From Streptomyces brasiliensis (GTDB lineage: Bacteria > Actinomycetota > Actinomycetes > Streptomycetales > Streptomycetaceae): 64,000 bases of DNA. Below the pieces are notes generated by a model. The model had not been told where the DNA came from and did not search any database. It saw only the letters and a program-made list of their open reading frames with translations. Within the stretch, counting starts at the first letter, position 1, and each line of letters opens with the position of its first letter. Where the stretch lies: positions 186,001 to 250,000 of the forward strand of contig NZ_BMQA01000008.1 in assembly GCF_014647875.1 (NCBI RefSeq), given 5' to 3'. The position numbers and the translations under genes are program-made. Positions 43,382 to 51,288 of this stretch are shown here, in pieces.

Positions 43382-44782
43382 TCAGAACAGCTTGCCCGGG
43401 TTGAGGATGCCGAGCGGGTCGAAGACCTGCTTGACCGCCCGCTGCATCTCTACCCCGACCGGGCCGATCTCCCGGGCGAGCCACTCCCTCTTCAGCACAC
43501 CCACCCCGTGCTCTCCGGTGATGGTGCCGCCGAGTTCCAGGCCGAGCGCCATGATCTCGTCGAAGGACTCGCGCGCCCGCCGGGACTCGTCGGGGTCCTG
43601 GGCGTCGAAGCAGACGGTGGGGTGCGTGTTGCCGTCGCCGGCGTGGGCGCACACGCCGATGGTGAGCCCGTACTTCTCGGCGATCCGCTCGACGCCCTCG
43701 AGCATCGCGCCGAGCTTGGAGCGCGGCACGCAGACGTCGTCGATCATCGTCGTACCCTTGACCGCCTCCAGGGCCGGCAGCGACAACCTCCGCCCCTGCA
43801 GCAGGAGTTCGGACTCGGTGGCGTCGTCGGCCGGGACCACCTGGGTGGCGCCCGCGGCCTCGCACAGGGCGCCCACGGCGGCCAGGTCGGGCATCGGGTT
43901 CGGGGTGTCGAAGGCGGCCAGGAGCAGGGCCTCCGTGGTCTCCGGCAGACCCATGTGGGCCATGTCGTTGACGGCCTTGACCGTCGTACGGTCCATCAGC
44001 TCGAGCAGGGACGGCACGTGTCCGCCCGCCATGATCCGGCACACGGCGTCGCAGGCGGCCGCGGCGGAGGCGAACTCGGCGGCCAGCACCAGCTGTTCGG
44101 GCGGCTTGGGCCTGAGCCCGAGGACGGCCCTCACGACGATGCCGAGCGAGCCCTCGGAGCCGACGAACAGGCGGGTGAGGTCGTACCCCGCCACGCCCTT
44201 GGCCGTGCGGCGGCCCGTGGACATCAGCCGGCCGTCGGCGAGCACGACCTCCAGGCCGAGCACGTACTCGGCCGTCACCCCGTACTTCACGCAGCACAGG
44301 CCGCCGGAGGCGGTGCCGATGTTGCCGCCGATGGTGCACATCTCCCAACTGGAGGGGTCGGGCGGGTAGTACAGGCCGTGTTCCTCGACCGCCCGGGAGA
44401 GAGTGGCGTTGACGACGCCGGGCTCGACGACCGCGATCCGGTCGACGGGGTTGATCTCCAGGATGCGGTCCATCTTGGTGAGGGACAGCACGATGCAGCC
44501 CTCGGAGGCGTTGGCGCCGCCGGACAGGCCGGTGCGCGCGCCCTGCGGGACGACCGGGACGCGCAGCTCGGTCGCGGTGCGCATGACGTGCTGGACCTGT
44601 TCGACCGTGCGCGGGAGCACCACCACGGCCGGGGTGCCGGCCGGGCAGAAGCTCGCCATGTCGTTGGCGTAGGAGGTCGTGACGTCGGGATCGATGAGGA
44701 CCGCCTCGGCCGGCAGGCCCAACAGGAGCCGGTCGGCCAGGTTGCCCTGTGCTTCGTCGCGTACTGCTTCGATGCGGCTCAT
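43382..44782 (-). CDS. FAD-linked oxidase (GlcD/D-lactate dehydrogenase-like)
   Basis: This 466-residue flavoprotein starts at ATG 44782. The FAD-binding PCMH domain has VVPQGARTGLSGGANAS, WEMCTIGGNIGTASGGLCCVKYG and LFVGSEGSLGIV. The C-terminal domain ends HAGDGNTHPTVCFD and ITGEHGVGVLKREWL, both typical of GlcD-type 2-hydroxyacid oxidases. It probably oxidises glycolate, D-lactate or a similar acid. It is convergent with ssgG and divergent from the TPR gene. Confidence 0.9.
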   Translation of the reverse strand: MSRIEAVRDEAQGNLADRLLLGLPAEAVLIDPDVTTSYANDMASFCPAGTPAVVVLPRTVEQVQHVMRTATELRVPVVPQGARTGLSGGANASEGCIVLSLTKMDRILEINPVDRIAVVEPGVVNATLSRAVEEHGLYYPPDPSSWEMCTIGGNIGTASGGLCCVKYGVTAEYVLGLEVVLADGRLMSTGRRTAKGVAGYDLTRLFVGSEGSLGIVVRAVLGLRPKPPEQLVLAAEFASAAAACDAVCRIMAGGHVPSLLELMDRTTVKAVNDMAHMGLPETTEALLLAAFDTPNPMPDLAAVGALCEAAGATQVVPADDATESELLLQGRRLSLPALEAVKGTTMIDDVCVPRSKLGAMLEGVERIAEKYGLTIGVCAHAGDGNTHPTVCFDAQDPDESRRARESFDEIMALGLELGGTITGEHGVGVLKREWLAREIGPVGVEMQRAVKQVFDPLGILNPGKLF

Positions 44783-44881
44783 GATCACAGCGTCGCACCC
44801 GGGGCCATCGGTGTGAACCCCATGCGGGGCGCGCCTTGCGCTGCCGCAATGTGGTCATCATATCGACGCACAGTGAGTGCC

Positions 44882-46339
44882 ATGGAGAACCAACAGTCCG
44901 GACCTGGTACGTCCCTGGTGGCCGCGCCGTCGCGCCGCCGTCCGCGCGTGTTGCGGCGGGTGCTGATCGCGGGGGTCGCGGGCGGTGCCGCGGGCGCCGC
45001 CGCGTTTGTCGGGGTGCTGGTGCTGCTGCCGCCTCAGGAGCGGCGGGCCAGGCCGCCCGCACCGGGCCCGAAGGCACAGGCCCTGACGGCGGTCACCGCG
45101 GGCATGCCGGCCGCGCTGCCCGCCCTGTCGGCGCTGATCGGGGACCGGGAGCGGTATCTGCGGGCGCATCCGAAGGACGCCCCCGCGTGGGCGGTGCTCG
45201 GGACGGCGTACGTCGAGCGGGGGCGGCAAACGGCCGACGCCGCGAACTACCCGAAGGCCCAGCGGGCGCTGGAGAGCTCCCTGCGGCTGCGCGCCGAGAA
45301 GAACGCCAGGGCGCTGGAGGGGCTGACCGCGCTGGCGAACGCGCGGCGGGACTTCGGTGAGGCGAAGAGCCGCGGGGAGCAGGCGCTGAAGCTGGAGCCG
45401 AAGCGGTGGACGGTGTATCCGCTGCTGATCGACGCGTACACGGGGCTCGGCGACTACAAGGCGGCGCGCGGCACGCTGGACAAGCTGATGGCGCTGCACA
45501 CCGGCACGTCGGCCCACCCGGCGGTGATGGCGCGGGCCGCCGCCGTCTACCGTGACCGGGGCTGGCGCGAGGACGCGGCGGCCCAGCTGGCCGACGCCGC
45601 GGCGGCGGCACGGACGCCCGCCGAGCAGGCCGCCTATCTGGAGCGGACGGGGCAGCTGTCCTGGGAGCGCGGCGACCGCGAGGACGCGCTGCGGCACTTC
45701 GAGGCCGCCGCCCGCCTCGACCCCGACCTTGGGGCGGCACTGGCCGGGCAGGGCCGGGCGCTGGCCGCGCTGGGCCGGACGACGGAGGCGGTGGAGGCGT
45801 ACGAGAAAGTGCAGGCCCAGCAGCCGAGTCCCCAGTTCGCGCTGGAACTGGGAGAGTTGTACGACTCACTGGGGATGGACCAGGAGGCGCGCGCACAGTA
45901 CGACCTGCTGCAGCAACAGGTGGCTCACGACGCGACGGGCGGGGTCGACGACGAGCTGCTGGTCGGCCAGTTCGAGGCGGACCACGGAGACCCGCAGGAC
46001 GCGGTGGACCGGCTGCGCGCGGAGTGGAAGCGGCAGCCGGGGATCGAGGTCGCCGACGCACTCGGCTGGGCGCTGTACAAGACCGGGGAGATGCACGAGG
46101 CGCAGGACTTCGCCGAGAAGGCGACGGACAAGACGAAGGGCGGCGGGGTGCGCAGCGCGCTCTATGTGTTCCACCGCGGCATGATCGAGCGGGAGTTGGG
46201 GGAGGGCGCGCTCGCCCGGCGTCATCTGAAGGAGGCGCTGCAGATCAATCCGTACTTCTCGCCGGCGCGGGTGAAGGAGACGCGGGCGGCGCTGCGCGAC
46301 CTGGGCGAGGTACCGAACGAGACGGCGCCGGTGTCGTGA
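44882..46339 (+). CDS. Membrane-anchored TPR protein
   Basis: This 485-residue protein starts at ATG 44882 (GTG 44873 is an alternative). An N-terminal membrane helix (~30-52) is followed by TPR repeats through to the C-terminus, for example AWAVLGTAYVERGRQT, ALEGLTALANARRDFGEA, PLLIDAYTGLGDYKAA and ALAGQGRALAALGRTTEAVE. It is probably an extracytoplasmic scaffold. Its last 95 bases overlap the convergent nitrile hydratase alpha gene. Confidence 0.82.
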   Translation: MENQQSGPGTSLVAAPSRRRPRVLRRVLIAGVAGGAAGAAAFVGVLVLLPPQERRARPPAPGPKAQALTAVTAGMPAALPALSALIGDRERYLRAHPKDAPAWAVLGTAYVERGRQTADAANYPKAQRALESSLRLRAEKNARALEGLTALANARRDFGEAKSRGEQALKLEPKRWTVYPLLIDAYTGLGDYKAARGTLDKLMALHTGTSAHPAVMARAAAVYRDRGWREDAAAQLADAAAAARTPAEQAAYLERTGQLSWERGDREDALRHFEAAARLDPDLGAALAGQGRALAALGRTTEAVEAYEKVQAQQPSPQFALELGELYDSLGMDQEARAQYDLLQQQVAHDATGGVDDELLVGQFEADHGDPQDAVDRLRAEWKRQPGIEVADALGWALYKTGEMHEAQDFAEKATDKTKGGGVRSALYVFHRGMIERELGEGALARRHLKEALQINPYFSPARVKETRAALRDLGEVPNETAPVS

Positions 46340-46925
46340 CCGCCTGTACGGCGGCGGTGCCGATCAGCGCGTACCGGGTGACCAGGCCCGCCAGTTCCTC
46401 CTCGGTCAGGGTCTCGGTCCCCTCCGGGCGGCGCGGCAGCACCATGTAGCGGGTCTCGGCGCTGGAGTCCCAGACGGTGATGTCCGTGTCGTCCGGCAGG
46501 CGCAGGCCGAACTCGGCGAGGACGGCGCGGGGTTCGCGGACCACGCGGGAGCGGTAGGCCTCGGACTTGTACCAGCTGGGGGACGGTCCGAGCAGGCGCA
46601 GCGGGTAGCAGGAGCAGAGGGTGCAGACGATGACGTTGTGGGTGGTCTCGGTGTTCTCGACCACGCGGAGGCGCTGGTACGCGCCCTCCATGAAGCCCAG
46701 TTCCCGGACGGCGGCGGTGCCGTCGGCGAGCAGCCGCGCCTTGTAGGCCGGGTCGGTCCAGGCGCGGGCGACGACCCTGGCGCCGCTGGCCGGGGAGGCG
46801 CCGGAGAGGAACGCGTCGATCGTCTCGTCCAGCTCGCCGCCCGTGAGCAGCCCCTTCTCCTCCAGCAGGGTCTCCAGCCGCCGTACCCGGCGGGCCACAG
46901 CACCGTCCGAGTGGTCACCGCTCAT
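46245..46925 (-). CDS. Nitrile hydratase alpha subunit, cobalt type
   Basis: This 226-residue subunit binds the catalytic metal. The motif VCTLCSCY places ligands at Cys101, Cys104, Ser105 and Cys106. Thr at the second position indicates the cobalt type. The rest follows the family: PSWYKSEAYRSRVVREPRAVL, WDSSAETRYMVLP, LTEEELAGLVTR. The last ~45 residues (Pro/Ser/Arg-rich) are unlike the family and come from antisense overlap with the TPR gene. The two beta-like subunits lie directly upstream with short overlaps. Confidence 0.9.
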   Translation of the reverse strand: MSGDHSDGAVARRVRRLETLLEEKGLLTGGELDETIDAFLSGASPASGARVVARAWTDPAYKARLLADGTAAVRELGFMEGAYQRLRVVENTETTHNVIVCTLCSCYPLRLLGPSPSWYKSEAYRSRVVREPRAVLAEFGLRLPDDTDITVWDSSAETRYMVLPRRPEGTETLTEEELAGLVTRYALIGTAAVQAVTTPAPSRSVPRPGRAAPPASPSPAPARSTD

Positions 46926-47211
46926 CGTCGGGCACCTCCGCCAGATAGCTTTCCCACAGATCCAGTACGACGTGATGGTCGCCCTCGCCCCACAGGTCGC
47001 GGGCCTCGAAGCGGACGGCGTAGATCTGCTCGACGGGCGCGTCCCCGCGGCCCTGCGCGCTGACGTCGGCCAGTTCCGCCGGGCCCTCGGGCTCGACGAC
47101 CACGCCCCGCTTGCCGCGCGCGTACCGGGGCAGCCGGGTGTGGTGCGGCGGGTCGTGGGGGAAGGTGCGCACCGCCGTACCGGGCCGGAAGCGGTCAGTC
47201 ACCCAGCTCAC
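46915..47211 (-). CDS. Nitrile hydratase beta subunit, C-terminal half as a separate protein
   Basis: This ~98-residue protein matches the SH3-like C-terminal half of nitrile hydratase beta: RFRPGTAVRTFPHDPPHHTRLPRYARGKRGVV, then YAVRFEARDLWGEGDHHVVLDLWESYL. It overlaps the alpha gene by 11 bases and the upstream beta N-terminal gene by 10-17 bases, depending on GTG 47211 or GTG 47202. The separate coding of the two beta halves recalls thiocyanate hydrolase and toyocamycin nitrile hydratase (ToyJKL). Confidence 0.88.
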   Translation of the reverse strand: MSWVTDRFRPGTAVRTFPHDPPHHTRLPRYARGKRGVVVEPEGPAELADVSAQGRGDAPVEQIYAVRFEARDLWGEGDHHVVLDLWESYLAEVPDDER

Positions 47212-47476
47212 CCGGCTCGAGCACGCCCTTACGCTCCAGCAGCGCGCAGATCGCCGTGAACCAGCGCTCGTAGTACGACGCCGACAGGTACTCGACCGGT
47301 GGCATCGACTCGATCGCGTCCCGGAACTCGTTGGTGTTGAAGATTCCCTGCGCGCGCAGGGCGTTGTAGAGGCCGACGACTCGGGCCTCCCAGTCCGCGT
47401 GGAAGGGTTCGGCGTCGTCGGTGGTGTCGATGGCGCCGAACCCCTCGGTGCCGCCCACGTCGTTGATCCTCGCCAT
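47195..47476 (-). CDS. Nitrile hydratase beta subunit, N-terminal half as a separate protein
   Basis: This 93-residue protein starts at ATG 47476 (MARINDVGGTEGFGAI, the beta N-terminal hallmark). It continues with WEARVVGLYNALRAQGIFN and ESMPPVEYLSASYYERWFTAICALLERKG, the helical N-terminal domain of nitrile hydratase beta. It is the first gene of a three-gene, translationally overlapping operon. hppD lies upstream on the same strand, only 20 bases away, so cotranscription is possible. Confidence 0.88.
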   Translation of the reverse strand: MARINDVGGTEGFGAIDTTDDAEPFHADWEARVVGLYNALRAQGIFNTNEFRDAIESMPPVEYLSASYYERWFTAICALLERKGVLEPGELGD

Positions 47477-47496
47477 GGGCGGCACCCTACGCCAGA

Positions 47497-48642
47497 TCAG
47501 AGGTTGCCGCGCCGTTCCTGCTCGCGCTCGATCGCCTCGAACAGGGCCTTGAAGTTGCCCTTGCCGAAGCCCATGGAGCCGTGCCGCTCGATGATCTCGA
47601 AGAACACGGTCGGGCGGTCCTGGACCGGCTTGGTGAAGATCTGCAGCAGGTAGCCGTCCTCGTCACGGTCTGCGAGGATCTTCAGCTCGCGCAGGGTGTC
47701 GACGGGCACGCGGGTGTCGCCGACCCACTCGCCGAGGGTGTCGTAGTACGAGCCGGGGGTGTCGAGGAACTCGACACCGGCCGCACGCATGGTGCGTACG
47801 GTCCGCACGATGTCGTTGGTGTTCAGGGCGATGTGCTGGACGCCGGCGCCGCCGTAGAACTCCAGGTACTCGTCGATCTGAGACTTCTTCTTGGCGACGG
47901 CGGGCTCGTTGATCGGGAACTTGACCTTGAGCGTGCCGTCGGCGACGACCTTGGACATCAGGGCGCTGTACTCGGTCGCGATGTCGTCGCCCACGAACTC
48001 CTTCATGTTCGTGAAGCCCATGACCTTGTTGTAGAAGCCGACCCACTCGTTCATCCGGCCGAGTTCCACGTTGCCGACGCAGTGGTCGACGGCCTGGAAG
48101 GTGCGCTCGGCGGGCGGCTCGACGATCGGCTTCGCGGCGACGTAGCCGGGCAGGTAGGGGCCGTCGTAACCGGAGCGCTCGACGAGGGTGTGGCGGGTCT
48201 CGCCGTAGGTGGCGATGGCGGCGAGGACGACGGTGCCGTGCTCGTCCTTCAGCTCGTACGGCTCGGCGACCGAGCGGGCGCCGTGCTCGATCGCGTAGGC
48301 GTACGCGGCGCGCGCGTCCGGTACCTCGATGGCCAGGTCGATGACGCCGTCGCCGTGAGCCGCCACATGCTCGGCGAGGAAGCGGCCCCAGTCGGTGGCG
48401 GGCTTGATGACCGAGGTGAACACGAAGCGGGCGGAGCCGTTCTCGAGGACGTAGCTCGCGGTCTCACGGCTGCCGTTCTCCGGTCCGGAGTAGGCGACCA
48501 GCTTCATGCCGAAGGCGGTGGAGTAGTAGTGCGCGGCCTGCTTGGCGTTGCCCACGGCGAAGACGACCGCGTCCATTCCCTTGACCGGGAAGGGGTCGGC
48601 CTGCCGTGCGGTGTCGGGAGTGTGCTGTGTGGTCTGCGTCAT
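47497..48642 (-). CDS. hppD: 4-Hydroxyphenylpyruvate dioxygenase
   Basis: This 381-residue iron enzyme converts 4-hydroxyphenylpyruvate to homogentisate in tyrosine breakdown. The iron ligands are His187 (AVDHCVGNV), His270 (GVQHIALNT) and Glu349 (FFEIIERHG). The C-terminal helix KGNFKALFEAIEREQERRG is complete. It is divergent from an Lrp/AsnC regulator gene, which probably controls it. Confidence 0.95.
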   Translation of the reverse strand: MTQTTQHTPDTARQADPFPVKGMDAVVFAVGNAKQAAHYYSTAFGMKLVAYSGPENGSRETASYVLENGSARFVFTSVIKPATDWGRFLAEHVAAHGDGVIDLAIEVPDARAAYAYAIEHGARSVAEPYELKDEHGTVVLAAIATYGETRHTLVERSGYDGPYLPGYVAAKPIVEPPAERTFQAVDHCVGNVELGRMNEWVGFYNKVMGFTNMKEFVGDDIATEYSALMSKVVADGTLKVKFPINEPAVAKKKSQIDEYLEFYGGAGVQHIALNTNDIVRTVRTMRAAGVEFLDTPGSYYDTLGEWVGDTRVPVDTLRELKILADRDEDGYLLQIFTKPVQDRPTVFFEIIERHGSMGFGKGNFKALFEAIEREQERRGNL

Positions 48643-48763
48643 GGCTGAAGCGTGACTCGGCTATGAAAAGTGCGCAATAGTTCCCGTGTTTGCTGGGCAA
48701 TGTGTTCAGCAGTATGGCCGTATCAGCGGGCTTTCTGTACAGGGTGACCTCCCGGGAGGCGGA

Positions 48764-49246
48764 GTGGCGATCGATCATCTGGACGGGAGCATCATCGTGC
48801 TGCTGGCGCGCGAGCCGCGGATCGGCGTGCTCGAGATGTCACGACGGCTGGGGGTGGCCCGGGGCACGGTGCAGGCGCGGCTCGACCGGCTCCAGTCGAA
48901 CGGAGTGATCCGCGGATTCGGGCCCCAGGTGGATCCGGCGGCCCTCGGCTATCCGGTCACGGCCTTCGCCACGCTCCAGATCCGGCAGGGTCAGGGACCT
49001 GACGTCCGCGCGCACTTGTCGACGGTGCCGGAGGTTCTCGAACTGCACACCACCACCGGCACCGGGGACATGCTGTGCCGCCTGGTGGCCCGCTCCAACG
49101 CCGATCTCCAGCGGGTGATCGACCGGGTCGTCGGCTTCGACGGCATCGTCCGGGCCTCCACGGCGATCGTCATGGAGAACCCCGTTCCGCTGCGGATCAT
49201 CCCGCTGGTGGAGCAGGCGGCGGAGGACAGCGGGGAAGGCACCTAG
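48764..49246 (+). CDS. Lrp/AsnC-family regulator
   Basis: This 160-residue regulator starts at GTG 48764 with GGGAGG upstream. The N-terminal helix-turn-helix is LDGSIIVLLAREPRIGVLEMSRRLGVARGTVQARLDRL (~4-41), followed by the RAM ligand domain (~65-140; VTAFATLQIRQG, ELHTTTGTGDMLCRLVARS). It is divergent from hppD and most likely regulates it in response to an aromatic amino acid or its keto acid. Confidence 0.9.
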   Translation: MAIDHLDGSIIVLLAREPRIGVLEMSRRLGVARGTVQARLDRLQSNGVIRGFGPQVDPAALGYPVTAFATLQIRQGQGPDVRAHLSTVPEVLELHTTTGTGDMLCRLVARSNADLQRVIDRVVGFDGIVRASTAIVMENPVPLRIIPLVEQAAEDSGEGT

Positions 49247-49323
49247 TGCTGTGGCCGGGGTGAACGCGCATCGCCCCGGCTCACGCCCCGGCTCGCCGCG
49301 GCGGCGCGGCCGGCGCTCGCGGG

Positions 49324-50115
49324 TCAGCAGCTCGGTACGGAGCCCTTCCCCTTCTCCAGGGCCGCCAGGGAGTCCACCGCGCCCTGCAGTGTCGTCACCG
49401 GCACCAGCCGCAGGCCCTTCGGCAGCTGTGACTTCGCGTCGCCGCACTCGGCCCTCGGCACCAGGAACACGGTCGCGCCGTCCCGCCGCGCGGCCTGCGT
49501 CTTCAGGGCCACGCCCCCGACCGCGCCGACCTTCCCGTCGGTGTCGATGGTGCCGGTGCCGGCGATGTTCCGGCCACCCGTGAGATCACCGCCGCTGCCG
49601 TCGCCGTCCAGTTTGTCGACGATCCCGAGCGAGAAGAGCAGGCCCGCGCTGGGGCCACCGACGTCGGCGAGCTTCAGCGTGACCTTCACGTTCTTGTCGC
49701 CGAGCCGCAGATACCTCAGCGCTGCCTCGGTGGCGGCGTCCTGGGACTGCTGCATCTGCTCGGCGTTGTGCTGCTCGATCTCCTTGATGTTGCCGCCGCT
49801 CGGATAGACCGCGTCGCGCGGCATGACCGCCCGGTCCGTACGGAACCAGTTGTCGATCACGTCGCCCAGCGAGATCCGGGCGTCCGGCCCGGTCGCCTCG
49901 ATGGTCGTCATCCGCAGCTGCCCGCTCGTGTCCCGGATGGGCGCCCCGGAAATGGTGATCACCTGCGCGCCCCTGTTCTTCCCGAGCACGTTCGCCGTCA
50001 TCCCGGGCTGCGCCACGGAGAACGGCAACGGCGCGAAGACGGCCGTAGCGATCAACGCCACAACGGGCACACCGCAGACGGCAACGGCCTGAAAACGCGA
50101 GAGACGAGAGAACAC
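49324..50115 (-). CDS. Lon-like (S16) membrane-anchored protease lacking a PDZ domain
   Basis: This 263-residue protein has an N-terminal membrane helix (~10-30) and a Lon-type proteolytic domain. The catalytic dyad is Ser156 in DVGGPSAGLLFSLG and Lys205 in GKVGAVGGVALKTQAA. Related YlbL-type proteins carry a PDZ domain between anchor and protease; here the intervening ~100 residues are too short and unlike PDZ. It ends at a cysteine (SVPSC). It probably processes extracytoplasmic proteins. Confidence 0.82.
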   Translation of the reverse strand: MFSRLSRFQAVAVCGVPVVALIATAVFAPLPFSVAQPGMTANVLGKNRGAQVITISGAPIRDTSGQLRMTTIEATGPDARISLGDVIDNWFRTDRAVMPRDAVYPSGGNIKEIEQHNAEQMQQSQDAATEAALRYLRLGDKNVKVTLKLADVGGPSAGLLFSLGIVDKLDGDGSGGDLTGGRNIAGTGTIDTDGKVGAVGGVALKTQAARRDGATVFLVPRAECGDAKSQLPKGLRLVPVTTLQGAVDSLAALEKGKGSVPSC

Positions 50116-50204
50116 GTAATCAATTTAACGTGACAGCGGTCGCGGACTGCGGCCGGTCGCATGCCGCCCTGGCTGCGGGCAGTCGTGCCTCCCCAGTGCC
50201 TCAA

Positions 50205-50290
50205 GGGCCGGGGGACCCCCAGGCAGCACGGGTGGGCGATGGGGTCGCCCCGCTCGAGCGAAGCCGAGAGTGGGGGAGGCACCGCGCAAG
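50205..50290. repeat. Streptomyces-type dispersed intergenic element
   Basis: The 250-base gap between the protease and IclR genes contains GGGGTCGCCCCGCTCGAGCG followed by AAGCCGAGAGTGGGGGAGGC. This purine-rich pattern is one I recognise as a widely repeated Streptomyces intergenic motif, usually ending CTCGAGCGAAGCCGAGAGTG. Only one copy is visible in this window, so dispersal is from general knowledge. Confidence 0.5.
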
Positions 50291-50365
50291 CGCCGGGTTG
50301 CGGGGCCCACCCCCACAGCAGAACCCCGGGCACCCGGCGACGAACCGCCCCACAACCTCCCGCGG

Positions 50366-51010
50366 CTAGCGCAACGCTTCCGCAACCTCCCGCGCCGCCT
50401 CGACAACCCTCGGCCCCACCCGTTCCGGCACCGCATCCGCCAGCATCACGACCCCCACGCTCCCCTCGAGCCCCGTGACCCCCAGCAACGCAGCCGCCGC
50501 CCCACTCGCCCCCGCCTCCAACTCCCCATGCGTCAAGGTGTACCCGGGGTCCGCGAGCGGCGGCGCCTGACGGGCCGACAGAATCGCCCGCCCCGCGGCC
50601 CCCCGGTCCAGCGGATGCCGGAACCCCGCCCGATAGGCCACGTGATAGTCCGTCCACGACGGCTCGACCACGGCGACGGCCAGCGCCTCCGTACCGTCCA
50701 CCAGCGTGAGATGCGCCGTCGCCCCGATGTCCTCGGCCAGCGATCGCAACGCGGGCAACGCCGCCTCCCGTACCAGCGGATGCACCTGCCGGCCCAGCCG
50801 CAGCACACCCAGTCCGACCCGGGCACGCCCGCCCAGATCACGCCGTACGAGCGCATGCTGTTCCAGGGTCGCCAGCAATCGGTACACAACGGTCCGGTTC
50901 ACGCCCAGTTTGGTGGAAAGCTCGGTGACGGTCAGCCCGTGGTCCGTGTCGGCCAGCAGCTTGAGGACGCGCAGTCCCCGGTCGAGCGTCTGAGAGGTCT
51001 CCGCGGTCAC
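50366..51010 (-). CDS. IclR-family regulator
   Basis: This 214-residue regulator starts at GTG 51010, with GGAGGA ten bases upstream. The winged helix is LRVLKLLADTDHGLTVTELSTKLGVNRTVVYRLLATLEQ (~14-52). The C-terminal ligand domain has HPLVREAALPALRSLAEDIGATAHLTLVDG and RGAAGRAIL. A palindrome at 51195 is a plausible operator. Its target is unclear; the nearest divergent gene is the helicase end, so it may act at a distance. Confidence 0.9.
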   Translation of the reverse strand: MTAETSQTLDRGLRVLKLLADTDHGLTVTELSTKLGVNRTVVYRLLATLEQHALVRRDLGGRARVGLGVLRLGRQVHPLVREAALPALRSLAEDIGATAHLTLVDGTEALAVAVVEPSWTDYHVAYRAGFRHPLDRGAAGRAILSARQAPPLADPGYTLTHGELEAGASGAAAALLGVTGLEGSVGVVMLADAVPERVGPRVVEAAREVAEALR

Positions 51011-51194
51011 GACGCCCACTCCTCCAAGTGGTGAGGTCGGCGGGCCCCCGCTCGAGGGTCACGTCACCGAGTCCCGTCAGCGACGCAAAACAGAGGCCGC
51101 CGATCGATGACGGCCCGAGTTCTCCCGGACCCAGTCGCTTCACGGCTGCGCTCCGCGGCGGCGCTGCCACGGGGCGTGTGCGTAGCGGGACAGT

Positions 51195-51211
51195 AGCGAA
51201 ACCGGTTCGCT
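51195..51211. promoter_or_regulatory. Inverted repeat upstream of the IclR gene
   Basis: AGCGAA-accgg-TTCGCT, a 6-bp inverted repeat with a 5-nt spacer, lies 185 bases upstream of the IclR start. It resembles IclR-family operators containing TTCGC/GCGAA half-sites. The rest of 51011-51288 has no gene. Confidence 0.4.
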
Positions 51212-51288
51212 GAGCGGAAGTCTCCGTCCAGAATCCGGTCAAGAGCGGTTACCGACTGCCTGCATTCGTCCGGATACGCACTCTGGGA

